From the NCBI GenBank assembly GCA_965206775.1, contig CBDBKU010000002.1, positions 992,001-1,056,000 of the forward strand: a stretch of 64,000 nt of DNA, given 5' to 3'. The position numbers and the translations under genes are program-made. Below are positions 52,364 through 60,165 of this stretch, one piece after another. This stretch comes from VXMF01 sp965206775. GTDB taxonomy: Bacteria; Acidobacteriota; Terriglobia; Bryobacterales; UBA6623. Under the pieces are notes generated by a model. It did not search any database and was not told where the DNA came from. It saw only the letters and a list, made by a program, of their open reading frames with translations. Numbering within the stretch: the stretch's first letter is position 1; every line of letters starts with the position of its first letter.

Positions 52364-54052
52364 CTAGACAGACGCTCGCTGCAGGCGGGTTCCTGACAGG
52401 CGCAGGAACTGCTCGGCTTCTATGTCCGCGGCGGCCTTGCCTTGCTGCAAGCGCCTCTCGTAGCTAGCGCGCACGAATGCCTTGAAGAGCGGCTGGGGCT
52501 CGAGCGGCTTCGACTTGAACTCGGGGTGGAACTGGCACCCCAGGTACCAAGGATGGTTAGGCAGCTCGCAGATCTCGACATAGTCGACTTCGGGCGTCTC
52601 GCCCGTGATCCGCATCCCGTGGTCAGTGATGACCTGCTCGTATTCGGGCCGGTTGAACTCGTACCGGTGCCGGTGACGCTCGCTGATTTCGCCCACGCAG
52701 TAAGCGCGATGGGCGAAGCTTCCTGGCTCGAGCCTGCACGGCCAGGCACCGACCCGCATTGTCCCGCCCAGGTCCTCGACCCCCTTGAGCTCCCGCAGCT
52801 TGAGAAAAACGCGGTCTGCCGCCTCCGGATCGAATTCCGACGAGTTGGCATCTCGGACGCCGCAGACGTTCCGCAGGAACTCGATGACCATCGTTTGCAT
52901 GCCGAGGCAGATCCCGAAGTACGGCACGAGGTTCTCGCGGGCGTAGCGGATCGCTTCAATCATCCCGTCGATGCCGCGTAGGCCGAACCCGCCGGGCACC
53001 AGGATTCCGTCGTAGCGGTCCAGCTGGCCCGCGCTCGTGTGCGGCGTGATGCCTTCGGCTTCCACCCAGCCGACCTCAACCTCCAGTCCGTGTGCGAGGC
53101 CGCCGTGCAGGAGGGCCTCCTTCAGGCTCTTGTAGGAATCCTCGTAGTCCACATACTTGCCGACCACGGCGATCCGGACTCCGTCGCGGGGATTGCGCAA
53201 CCGGTCGAGCATCTCTTTCCACGGCGCGAGGTTTCTCCGGCCCGCGTTGAGGCGGAGCCGCTCGAGCACGATGTCATCGACACCCTGCTCGGCGAATTCG
53301 ACCGGAACCTGGTAGACGGTATCCACGTCTCGGGCCGCGATCACGGCCTCCTTGTCCACGTCGCAGAACGAGGCGATTTTCTCCCTGATCTCGCGGGAGA
53401 ACCCTGTCTCCGTCCGGCAGATCAGGATATCGGGCTGGATGCCCAGCGCCCTTAGCTCCTTCACGCTATGCTGCGTCGGCTTGGTCTTGAGCTCCCCAGC
53501 TGCAGCGAGGTAGGGCACGAGCGTCACATGAACGAAAACGCAGCCGTCGCGCCCGACTTGCTGGCGCACCTGGCGGATCGCCTCGACGAACGGCAGCGAC
53601 TCGATGTCGCCGACCGTTCCTCCGATTTCCGTCAGCACCACATCGATGTCGCTGGCGGAGACCTTGGCGATCTGCTCGCAGATCGCGTCGGTAACGTGCG
53701 GGATCACCTGGACAGTCTTGCCGAGATAGTCGCCTCGCCTCTCCCTGGCCAGGATGCGCTCGTAGATGCTCCCGCTCGTGGCGTTGTTCGCCCTCGTCAG
53801 CACCGCGTGGGTGAACCGCTCGTAGTGGCCGAGGTCCAAGTCCGTCTCGGCCCCGTCGTCGGTGACGAACACCTCCCCGTGCTGGAAGGGGCTCATTGTG
53901 CCGGGATCGATGTTGAGGTAGGGGTCCAGCTTTTGCAGCGTGACCCGCAGCCCGCGGCATTCGAGGAGGTTCGCGATCGAGGAGGACGCAATGCCCTTGC
54001 CGAGCGAGGAAACGACGCCGCCCGTGATGAAGACGTACTTGGGCCGAGCCAC
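52364..54052 (-). CDS. pyrG: CTP synthase
   Basis: 562 aa (E. coli 545). Makes CTP from UTP, ATP and glutamine. Synthase domain: YVFITGGVVSSLGKGIASSS (ATP-binding), LDPYLNIDPGTMSPFQHGEV, DGAETDLDLGHYERF. Glutaminase domain: PGGFG, FGICLGMQ with the nucleophile Cys, and CQFHPEFKSKP with the His-Glu pair. Complete. It lies downstream of nothing on the same strand; the dehydrogenase gene follows it by 49 bp and could be co-transcribed. Confidence 0.97.
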   Translation of the reverse strand: MARPKYVFITGGVVSSLGKGIASSSIANLLECRGLRVTLQKLDPYLNIDPGTMSPFQHGEVFVTDDGAETDLDLGHYERFTHAVLTRANNATSGSIYERILARERRGDYLGKTVQVIPHVTDAICEQIAKVSASDIDVVLTEIGGTVGDIESLPFVEAIRQVRQQVGRDGCVFVHVTLVPYLAAAGELKTKPTQHSVKELRALGIQPDILICRTETGFSREIREKIASFCDVDKEAVIAARDVDTVYQVPVEFAEQGVDDIVLERLRLNAGRRNLAPWKEMLDRLRNPRDGVRIAVVGKYVDYEDSYKSLKEALLHGGLAHGLEVEVGWVEAEGITPHTSAGQLDRYDGILVPGGFGLRGIDGMIEAIRYARENLVPYFGICLGMQTMVIEFLRNVCGVRDANSSEFDPEAADRVFLKLRELKGVEDLGGTMRVGAWPCRLEPGSFAHRAYCVGEISERHRHRYEFNRPEYEQVITDHGMRITGETPEVDYVEICELPNHPWYLGCQFHPEFKSKPLEPQPLFKAFVRASYERRLQQGKAAADIEAEQFLRLSGTRLQRASV

Positions 54053-54344
54053 TAGCGAATCGCCTCTTGCCCTGCCGCTCTAGCGAATGGCAGCGAGTCG
54101 GACCGCCCGACGCGGCATGTCCCGCGGCTCCGGCTGCTGATCTGTCGGCTGGCCCCGGTCAGGAGCTCGCTACGGGTCCCGGCCTTGTCCCGCGGCACGA
54201 TTCAGGTTACCACGTTATGGCCTGCGGCCCGCGTGAAACAATTACGTGCGCGGCGGCGTAGATTGCATCGGCCGGCGGCGGTGGTATGCTGATATCGCGG
54301 TCGGGCGAAGCGTCTGCGCAGGCGCCCTGCTCGGAGTGCCGCCG
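54053..54344. other. Divergent intergenic region
   Basis: 290 bp between pyrG and the VWFA genes; no gene. Promoters for both should lie here but none is clear by eye. Confidence 0.35.
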
Positions 54345-55352
54345 ATGCAAGGCAAGCGACGGAAACGGCGATCAGGCAGGCGCCTTGGACTCTCCGCGGC
54401 CTGCCTAGCCGCTGTTTCGTTCTGCGCGGTTCTGGCCGCCGCCGACGCGGATCCGGTCCTGCGGGTAGACTCCGAGAATAGCGACCTGGATCTCGAGTTC
54501 GGACGGCGAGACATCATTAGGGTCGATGTCGAAATGGCATTGATCAACGTGACAGTGACCGATCCCACCGGTCGCATGGTCACGGGCCTGGACAAGGGGC
54601 ATTTCCTTCTCACGGAAGACAAGAAGAAACAGGTCATCGAGCAGTTCGGGGCCGAGGAGGCGCCGCTCTCGCTCGCGGTCGTCTTCGACGCGTCCGGCAG
54701 CATGGGCTACAAGATGAGCAAGGCCCGCGAGGCGGTCGCGCAATTCTTCAAGACAGTCAATCCCGAGGACGAGTTCTTCCTAGTGCAGTTCAACAACCGG
54801 CCCGAGATGGTGACCGGCTTCACTCGCAGCCTGGAGGATATCCAGAGCCGTCTCACCTTCGTCCGCTCGAAGGGCCGGACGGCGCTGCTCGACGCGATCT
54901 ATCTGGCGCTCAACCAGATGAAGCAGGCCAGGAACAGCCAGAAGGCCTTGCTCGTTATTTCTGACGGCGGCGACAATTCCAGTCGCTACACGCCGCGCGA
55001 GATCAAGCGCACTGTGCGCGAATCCGACGTGCAGATTTACGCGATTGGCATCTACGAGCCGTATTCGACGCGCGGCCGCACTCCCGAGGAGGCAGCCGGC
55101 CCGGGCTTGCTGACGGAAATCGCGGAGTCGACGGGAGGCAGGCAGTTCGCTGTGCAGAACGTCAATGAACTGCCCGACATCGCGGAGAAGATCGGCATTG
55201 AGCTGCGCAACCAGTACATCCTCGGCTACATCCCCGAAAACACCCAGAAGGACGGGAAATGGCGTAGGGTGAAGGTTGAGATCAAGAAGATTCGCGGGAT
55301 GCCCGAGTTGCGCGCCTATTACCGCAATGGATACTATGCGCCGACCCGATAG
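54345..55352 (+). CDS. VWFA-related acidobacterial protein (TIGR03436 type) 1
   Basis: 335 aa. Signal region at about 12-34. Typical start VDVEMALINVTVTDPTGRMV and FLLTEDKKKQVIEQF, then a VWA domain with MIDAS-like D-A-S-G-S (AVVFDASGSMGYK), a Thr in KGRTALLDAIY and Asp in VISDGGDNSSRYT. Ends with ELRNQYILGYIPENT. This is the family recorded as VWFA-related acidobacterial domain. Role unknown; metal-dependent protein binding outside the cytoplasm inferred. GGAG lies 10-13 nt before the ATG. Its stop lies 17 nt inside the next gene. Confidence 0.9.
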   Translation: MQGKRRKRRSGRRLGLSAACLAAVSFCAVLAAADADPVLRVDSENSDLDLEFGRRDIIRVDVEMALINVTVTDPTGRMVTGLDKGHFLLTEDKKKQVIEQFGAEEAPLSLAVVFDASGSMGYKMSKAREAVAQFFKTVNPEDEFFLVQFNNRPEMVTGFTRSLEDIQSRLTFVRSKGRTALLDAIYLALNQMKQARNSQKALLVISDGGDNSSRYTPREIKRTVRESDVQIYAIGIYEPYSTRGRTPEEAAGPGLLTEIAESTGGRQFAVQNVNELPDIAEKIGIELRNQYILGYIPENTQKDGKWRRVKVEIKKIRGMPELRAYYRNGYYAPTR

Positions 55353-56310
55353 TCGCGCCTGCCGTCGCGGTCTCGCCTTGCCCGGCGCAGTGGCGGGGGC
55401 ACTCGGCCTGCTCGCCGCGGCGCTGGTGTTGCCGTCGGCATACGCTCAGGCTGCGGCAAAGGTGCCAGAGGGATGCGAGCCGGGCGTGACGTTTTGCGTG
55501 GAGACCGAACGGGTCGTTCTGCACGTCACGGTGGTCGACCGCGAGGATCGATTCGTGACGGACCTCGGCCAGGAGGCGTTCTCCGTGCTGGAGGACGACC
55601 AAGCGCAAAGCCTCACCTATTTCGCGCAGGAAGACGTCCCCGTTTCGATCGGCTTGGTGATTGACAACTCCGGCAGCATGCGAGAGAACCGGCGGCAAGT
55701 GAACGCCGCCGCCCTCGAGTTCGTCAAGGCGTCAAATCCCCAGGACGAGGTCTTCATCGTCAACTTCAATGACGAGGCATACCTGGACCAGGACTTCACG
55801 AGCAATCTTGACCGCTTGCAGGACGCGCTGCAGCGGATCGACACCCGCGGCGGCACGGCCCTGTATGACGCCACTGCCATTTCGCTCGACCATCTGGCCG
55901 AGCACGGAAACAAGGCCTATAACAAGCGGGCTCTGCTCGTCATCACCGACGGCGAGGACACTTCCAGCCGGATGGATCTCGAGATTCTCGTGCGCAAGCT
56001 GCAGGCTTCGGACGCCACGATTTTCGGCATCGGCATCCTCTCGGACGAGGAGCGGCGGGCAGCCAAGCGAGCGGAACGCCATCTTCGCAGCCTCACCCGC
56101 CCGACCGGCGGCCCGGCCTACTTCCCCGCCTCGTTCGACGAAGTGGAGCCGTTGGTCAAGCGGATCGCGGCCGACATCCGCAACCAGTACATCATCGAGT
56201 ACAACCGCCCGCAGGGAAAGCGCTCGGGCTACCGGCGCATCCGAGTCGAGTTGAAGGGCAAGGCCAGGGCCAACAAGGTGCGTCACAGGCCCGGCTACTA
56301 CGCCGATTGA
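55336..56310 (+). CDS. VWFA-related acidobacterial protein (TIGR03436 type) 2
   Basis: 324 aa, paralogue of its neighbour. Signal at about 12-38, then VVLHVTVVDREDRFVTDLGQ, MIDAS D-N-S-G-S (LVIDNSGSMRENR), RGGTALYDA, VITDGEDTSSR and DIRNQYIIEYN. It overlaps the previous gene by 17 nt and is probably translationally coupled to it. Together they suggest a heteromeric or successive pair of exported MIDAS proteins. Confidence 0.9.
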   Translation: MRRPDSRACRRGLALPGAVAGALGLLAAALVLPSAYAQAAAKVPEGCEPGVTFCVETERVVLHVTVVDREDRFVTDLGQEAFSVLEDDQAQSLTYFAQEDVPVSIGLVIDNSGSMRENRRQVNAAALEFVKASNPQDEVFIVNFNDEAYLDQDFTSNLDRLQDALQRIDTRGGTALYDATAISLDHLAEHGNKAYNKRALLVITDGEDTSSRMDLEILVRKLQASDATIFGIGILSDEERRAAKRAERHLRSLTRPTGGPAYFPASFDEVEPLVKRIAADIRNQYIIEYNRPQGKRSGYRRIRVELKGKARANKVRHRPGYYAD

Positions 56311-56324
56311 CCGCGGTCCCGCCC

Positions 56325-56591
56325 ATGATACTGAGCGCCTGGCCGGGAGCGTTGCGCTTCCTGTGGCAGGCGTCGCGAGGCTCCCGCCTGCGGCCGTGGC
56401 GAAGCCCCTACCTGCGCTGGAGGATCGAGACCTACTCCGGGCTGGAAGCCGGTTCGATCGGACCGGCCGAGTTCTGGCGATTCGTGTGGCGGGAGCGCCG
56501 CAGCCTCGTCCGGTACTTGGAGTGGACCGCAGCGATGCGTTCGGCCAAGCGCCCTTCCGCTAGGCCTCGCCGGCCGCCTGCAGGGCTGTGA
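56325..56591 (+). CDS. Small basic hypothetical protein, 88 aa
   Basis: 88 aa, Arg/Trp rich: GALRFLWQASRGSRLRPWRS, YLRWRIETYSG and FWRFVWRERRSLVRYLEWTA. I recall a conserved small protein with the pattern R-LRPWRSPYLRWRIETY in Acidobacteria and Proteobacteria, of unknown function. No transmembrane segment is clear. Its final ~10 codons overlap the end of the convergent pta gene by 32 bp. The start ATG 56325 is preferred over an upstream TTG. Confidence 0.6.
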   Translation: MILSAWPGALRFLWQASRGSRLRPWRSPYLRWRIETYSGLEAGSIGPAEFWRFVWRERRSLVRYLEWTAAMRSAKRPSARPRRPPAGL

Positions 56592-57534
56592 CCGCCGCCA
56601 CGTAGTAGATATCGTCCACGGAGCAGCCCCTGGAAAGGTCGTTCGCCGGCTTGTTGAGACCTTGCAGGAACGGCCCGAGAGACTGCGCCCCGCCGAGACG
56701 CTCGGCTAGCTTGTAGCCGATGTTGGCGGCGTTCAGGTCCGGGAAGACTAGCACGTTCGCCTGTCCCGCAACCGGGGAGCCGGGTGCCTTCGATGCCCCG
56801 ACGCTCTCCAGCAATGCCGCGTCGGCCTGCAGCTCGCCATCGACTCGAAGTTCCGGCGCGCGCGCTCTCACGATGCGCAGGGCCTCGATCACCTTGTCGG
56901 CCATCGGGTGCTTCGCGCTGCCCTTGGTCGAGAACGAGAGCAGCGCGACGCACGGCTCGGAGTTGAGCAGGTTGCGGCTGTTCCTCGCCGTTGCGATCGC
57001 GATATCAGCCAGCTGGCTGGAGTTCGGATCGGGCACTACCGCCGGGTCTGCGAACACCATCACGCCTCCGGCACCGAATTGCGGGTCCGGGTGCAATTGC
57101 ACCATGAAACTGGAGACGAGCTTGTATTCGGGCTTCACCCCGACGCATTCGATCAGAGCGCGCAGCGTCACGGCTGTGGTGTTCTTGGCGCCGCCCACCA
57201 AGCCTTGCGCGTCCCCGTTCTCCAGCATCAGGGCCGCGTAGTAGAGCGAAGTCCTCGCGATCCGTTCGGCTTCCGCGGAAGTGACGCCGCGAGATCGCCG
57301 GCGCTCGTGGTAGATCCGCGCGTAGTGCCCGGCCATGCCGGACGTGCCGGGATGCGAGCAATCGACACCGGGAGCGCACTCGGTGTTCGTGCTGACCAGG
57401 ACCGGCTGCACGACCTTGTCTCGCGCCAGCCTGGCGCAGGCTTCCCGGACCCGCGGATCGTCGCCCTCCGGGAAGACGATGCGGCACGGCTTTGCGCGGG
57501 CGCGTTCGATCAAGCTTGCCAGGTAGGCGGCCAT
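56560..57534 (-). CDS. pta: Phosphate acetyltransferase
   Basis: 324 aa, the short single-domain PTA_PTB form as in Bacillus, not the 714-aa enteric form. Converts acetyl-CoA and phosphate to acetyl phosphate. Motifs: CRIVFPEGDDPRVREACARL, ARTSLYYAALMLENGDAQGLVGGA, SSFMVQLHPDPQFGAGGVMVFADPAV and the C-terminal VFPDLNAANIGYKLAERLGGA. A small insertion follows SHPGTSGM. The start at 57534 follows AAGGGA closely. No acetate kinase is adjacent. Divergent from cbiZ; tail overlaps the small basic gene. Confidence 0.93.
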   Translation of the reverse strand: MAAYLASLIERARAKPCRIVFPEGDDPRVREACARLARDKVVQPVLVSTNTECAPGVDCSHPGTSGMAGHYARIYHERRRSRGVTSAEAERIARTSLYYAALMLENGDAQGLVGGAKNTTAVTLRALIECVGVKPEYKLVSSFMVQLHPDPQFGAGGVMVFADPAVVPDPNSSQLADIAIATARNSRNLLNSEPCVALLSFSTKGSAKHPMADKVIEALRIVRARAPELRVDGELQADAALLESVGASKAPGSPVAGQANVLVFPDLNAANIGYKLAERLGGAQSLGPFLQGLNKPANDLSRGCSVDDIYYVAAVTALQAAGEA

Positions 57535-57709
57535 TCCCTTGATCGTACCGACTTGGGAGACCGACAGTCGGAGCGGGCTGTTCAGACTTGCCCGTGTCGG
57601 CCTTGCTCCGGCCTCCGGTCCCGGTCCGGCGGGCAAGAGCGCCCCGGTGCCCGGAACCGGCCTCGGATTCTCCCACGGATTCCTTCGCGATAATCGAGAG
57701 TCGTGACTC

Positions 57710-58858
57710 ATGGCTAAATCGCACACTCCGCCATCAGCCGAGACGTTGCGGTCCAGCGACCTGTTCGTGGCGTGCCGCTTCGGGCGCTATTTTCTGGTCG
57801 AGCTCAAATCGTCTCATCGCGTATTGAGCACCTCTGCGCAGTGCGGGGGCGAGCAGGAGAGTGTCCGCTTTCTTGCCAACCACCAGAGCTGCGAAGCGCG
57901 CGGCGACAATGAGAGGCAAGCAACAATCACGCGACACGGGCTCGCCGGCTACCATTGCGAGGTCTGTGAGGAGATGGGTGTCGACCCCGATCGCACGGCC
58001 TTGATGGGCACGGCCGCGAATATGGCGTACATTGCCCATCGCTCTGCCGAGTTCGAGGACTTGCGTGCGGACGCATTCGTGACAGCAGGTGTCAGCGGGA
58101 ACGCTGCAAGGGCGGGGGACCCGGCTCGCTGGAGCGAAACGGACGAGGGGTGGACGGAAGTATCCCCGTACGAAGGCACGATCAACACGATCCTCCTACT
58201 CAACTTCCCACTAACGCCTTCCGCTCAAGCCCGCGCTGTCGTGACGATGACCGAAGCGAAGTCGGCTGCGCTGGCCGAGCTCGCCGTGCCGAGTCTCTAC
58301 TCCCCTGCCATCGCCACGGGCACCGGCACGGACCAGTTCTGCCTCGCGGCTCCGCTCGGCCCCGGTCGGAAGCCTAAGGAATCGACGGGTCCGCACGCCA
58401 AGGCCGGCGAGATCATCGGCGTTTCGGTCAAGGAAGCCGTGAAAGAGGCGCTGAGGTGGCAGAACGGTCTGGAATCGTCAAGCACCCGCGGGTTCTTCCA
58501 TGCGCTCGCACGGTTCGGCCTGACGGAGGAGCGCGTGATGCGGTCGCTGGCTGACATGCTGCCAGAGCGACAGTTCGCGCTTCTCAAGGACAACCAGAAT
58601 GCCGTGTTCTACGAGCCGGGGGTCGGAGCGGCGGCTCACGCGTTCGCCGCCGTACTGGACCGCGCCAGGTTCGGCACGCTTCCCGATGCAGCGGCAAGCG
58701 AGGCCTTGCGGCAGCAAGCGGCCTGCCTGGCCTGCTCGCTGGCCGCGCGGCCGCAGGAATGGCACAACGCGTACGTCGCCTTGGACCGAGGAAGGGGCGA
58801 CCCTCTCGATCTTGTCTTGCGAGCCGTGGCGCTGGGCTGGAAAGTGAAGTGGGCTTGA
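57710..58858 (+). CDS. cbiZ: Adenosylcobinamide amidohydrolase
   Basis: 382 aa. CbiZ cleaves the aminopropanol tail from adenosylcobinamide to yield adenosylcobyric acid, allowing salvage and remodelling of scavenged corrinoids. Family blocks: FVTAGVSGNAARAGDP, PYEGTINTILLLNFPL, ARAVVTMTEAKSAALAELAV and IATGTGTDQFCLA. A longer C-terminal half than archaeal CbiZ extends from about residue 240. Overlaps the next gene, cbiB, by 10 nt, so the two enzymes are coupled. No signal peptide. Confidence 0.88.
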   Translation: MAKSHTPPSAETLRSSDLFVACRFGRYFLVELKSSHRVLSTSAQCGGEQESVRFLANHQSCEARGDNERQATITRHGLAGYHCEVCEEMGVDPDRTALMGTAANMAYIAHRSAEFEDLRADAFVTAGVSGNAARAGDPARWSETDEGWTEVSPYEGTINTILLLNFPLTPSAQARAVVTMTEAKSAALAELAVPSLYSPAIATGTGTDQFCLAAPLGPGRKPKESTGPHAKAGEIIGVSVKEAVKEALRWQNGLESSSTRGFFHALARFGLTEERVMRSLADMLPERQFALLKDNQNAVFYEPGVGAAAHAFAAVLDRARFGTLPDAAASEALRQQAACLACSLAARPQEWHNAYVALDRGRGDPLDLVLRAVALGWKVKWA

Positions 58859-59835
58859 CGATTCCGTCCCCGGACGGCGGCTTGCTGCTTGCCGCTGTTG
58901 CCTTGGACTTCGTGCTCGGAGATCCCGTCTACCGCTGGCACCCCGTCCGGCTGATGGGCGGTTCGATCGCTTCGGGTGAGCGCTGGCTCCGCGCGCTCGG
59001 GGCGGACGGCCACGCCGGTGGCTGCGCGCTGGTTGCGCTGCTCGCGTGCCTTTGGGTCGGCGGAGTCTGGGCACTGCACGACGCTCTCGAAGCGATGCAC
59101 CCGGTCGCCGGAATGGCGTTCCACCTTATCTCCCTATACAGCTTCCTCGCCTTGGGAGATCTGCTCAAGCACGGCGATGCCGTCGATTCCGCCGCGGAGG
59201 ATCTCCGCGCTGTCCGACGGTCTGCCGGAAAGCTTGTCGGTCGCGATACGGATCGCATGGACGCCGGTGCCTGCCGGCGCGCCGCGATCGAGAGCCTGGC
59301 CGAAAACCTCGTCGACGGCTTCATTGCCCCCGTGTTCTGGTACGCGATCTCCGGCCTGCCGGGACTTGTGCTGTTCAAGCTAGTCAGCACGATGGATTCC
59401 ATGGTCGGCTACAAGAGCGACCGCTACCTTCGTTTCGGTTGGTGCGGTGCGCGATCGGACGACCTGCTCAATTTCGTCCCGGCCCGGCTCGCCTGGCTTC
59501 TAGTCGCACTGTCGGCGCTGCTGACTCCAGGTGGCTCCGGGGCTAAGGCGTGTCGCTTCGGCTGGAGGCATCATGCTGTCGTACCGGGCCCGAATCCGGG
59601 TTGGAGCGAAGCCGCAATGGCAGGTGCCATTCAGCGCAGGCTAGCAGGGCCTATGTGGCTGCAGGGCGTCCTGGTGACGGACACTTGGCTGGGCGATCCG
59701 GCCGACCCTGCCGCGTCGGCCTCGGCCGACTACCGACGAGCCAGGCGCATCGCTCTCCTTGCAGCCAGCATGGCGGTCGCCATAGCGGCCTGCTGGTTGC
59801 TAGGTACCGAGTTGCAGAGCGCAATCGCAATCTAG
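58849..59835 (+). CDS. cbiB: Adenosylcobinamide-phosphate synthase
   Basis: 328 aa integral membrane protein (about five helices) that joins adenosylcobyric acid to aminopropanol phosphate (CbiB/CobD). Motifs: ALDFVLGDPVYRWHPVRLMG, YSFLALGDLLKHG, RDTDRMDAGACRRAAIESLA then ENLVDGFIAPVFWYAI, LVSTMDSMVGYKSDRYLRFG and APNPGW-type GPNPGWSEAAMAGA. The likely start is GTG 58849, inside the end of cbiZ. The pair cbiZ-cbiB forms a compact salvage operon: CbiZ makes cobyric acid, CbiB rebuilds cobinamide phosphate. Confidence 0.9.
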   Translation: MGLTIPSPDGGLLLAAVALDFVLGDPVYRWHPVRLMGGSIASGERWLRALGADGHAGGCALVALLACLWVGGVWALHDALEAMHPVAGMAFHLISLYSFLALGDLLKHGDAVDSAAEDLRAVRRSAGKLVGRDTDRMDAGACRRAAIESLAENLVDGFIAPVFWYAISGLPGLVLFKLVSTMDSMVGYKSDRYLRFGWCGARSDDLLNFVPARLAWLLVALSALLTPGGSGAKACRFGWRHHAVVPGPNPGWSEAAMAGAIQRRLAGPMWLQGVLVTDTWLGDPADPAASASADYRRARRIALLAASMAVAIAACWLLGTELQSAIAI

Positions 59836-59983
59836 CTGTGCGGAGGAACGCGAGATTCGCAGCGGATAGGAATTGATCTTCTGATCGGCTGGGGCGCTTC
59901 CGCATTGACCCTCGCCGCACCTGCATCGCGCCGAGGACCGTTCCAGGCCAGTTTCGCTGGGGCCAAGAAAGAGTGACAACATC

Positions 59984-60012
59984 TTGACGTTTGCTGTCAC
60001 GGGGTGTAGCGT
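59984..60012 (+). promoter_or_regulatory. Candidate sigma-70-like promoter
   Basis: TTGACG at 59984-59989 and TAGCGT at 60007-60012, spaced 17 bp. The -35 is good, the -10 weak. It would give a transcript with a leader of about 140-150 nt before the TonB-dependent receptor start, in the 320-bp gap after cbiB. Confidence 0.4.
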
Positions 60013-60165
60013 AGGGGCGACGCTGGTGGCGAGATCGCTGGAAAGGGTCTTGGGATCGAGACGGTTTAGCAACACGACGAAGGATGTGGATCGAAAGTCC
60101 GCAATCTGCAGCCTAGACTGCGTCCCGCTGCTAGCTTCAAGGGAAATGGAAGGGAGATGTCGCGG

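Noticed and set aside
59836..60165. Possible B12 riboswitch between cbiB and the receptor
   Set aside because: I looked for the conserved GCCACTG-type core of the cobalamin riboswitch and did not find it; the receptor is also Oar-like rather than BtuB-like.
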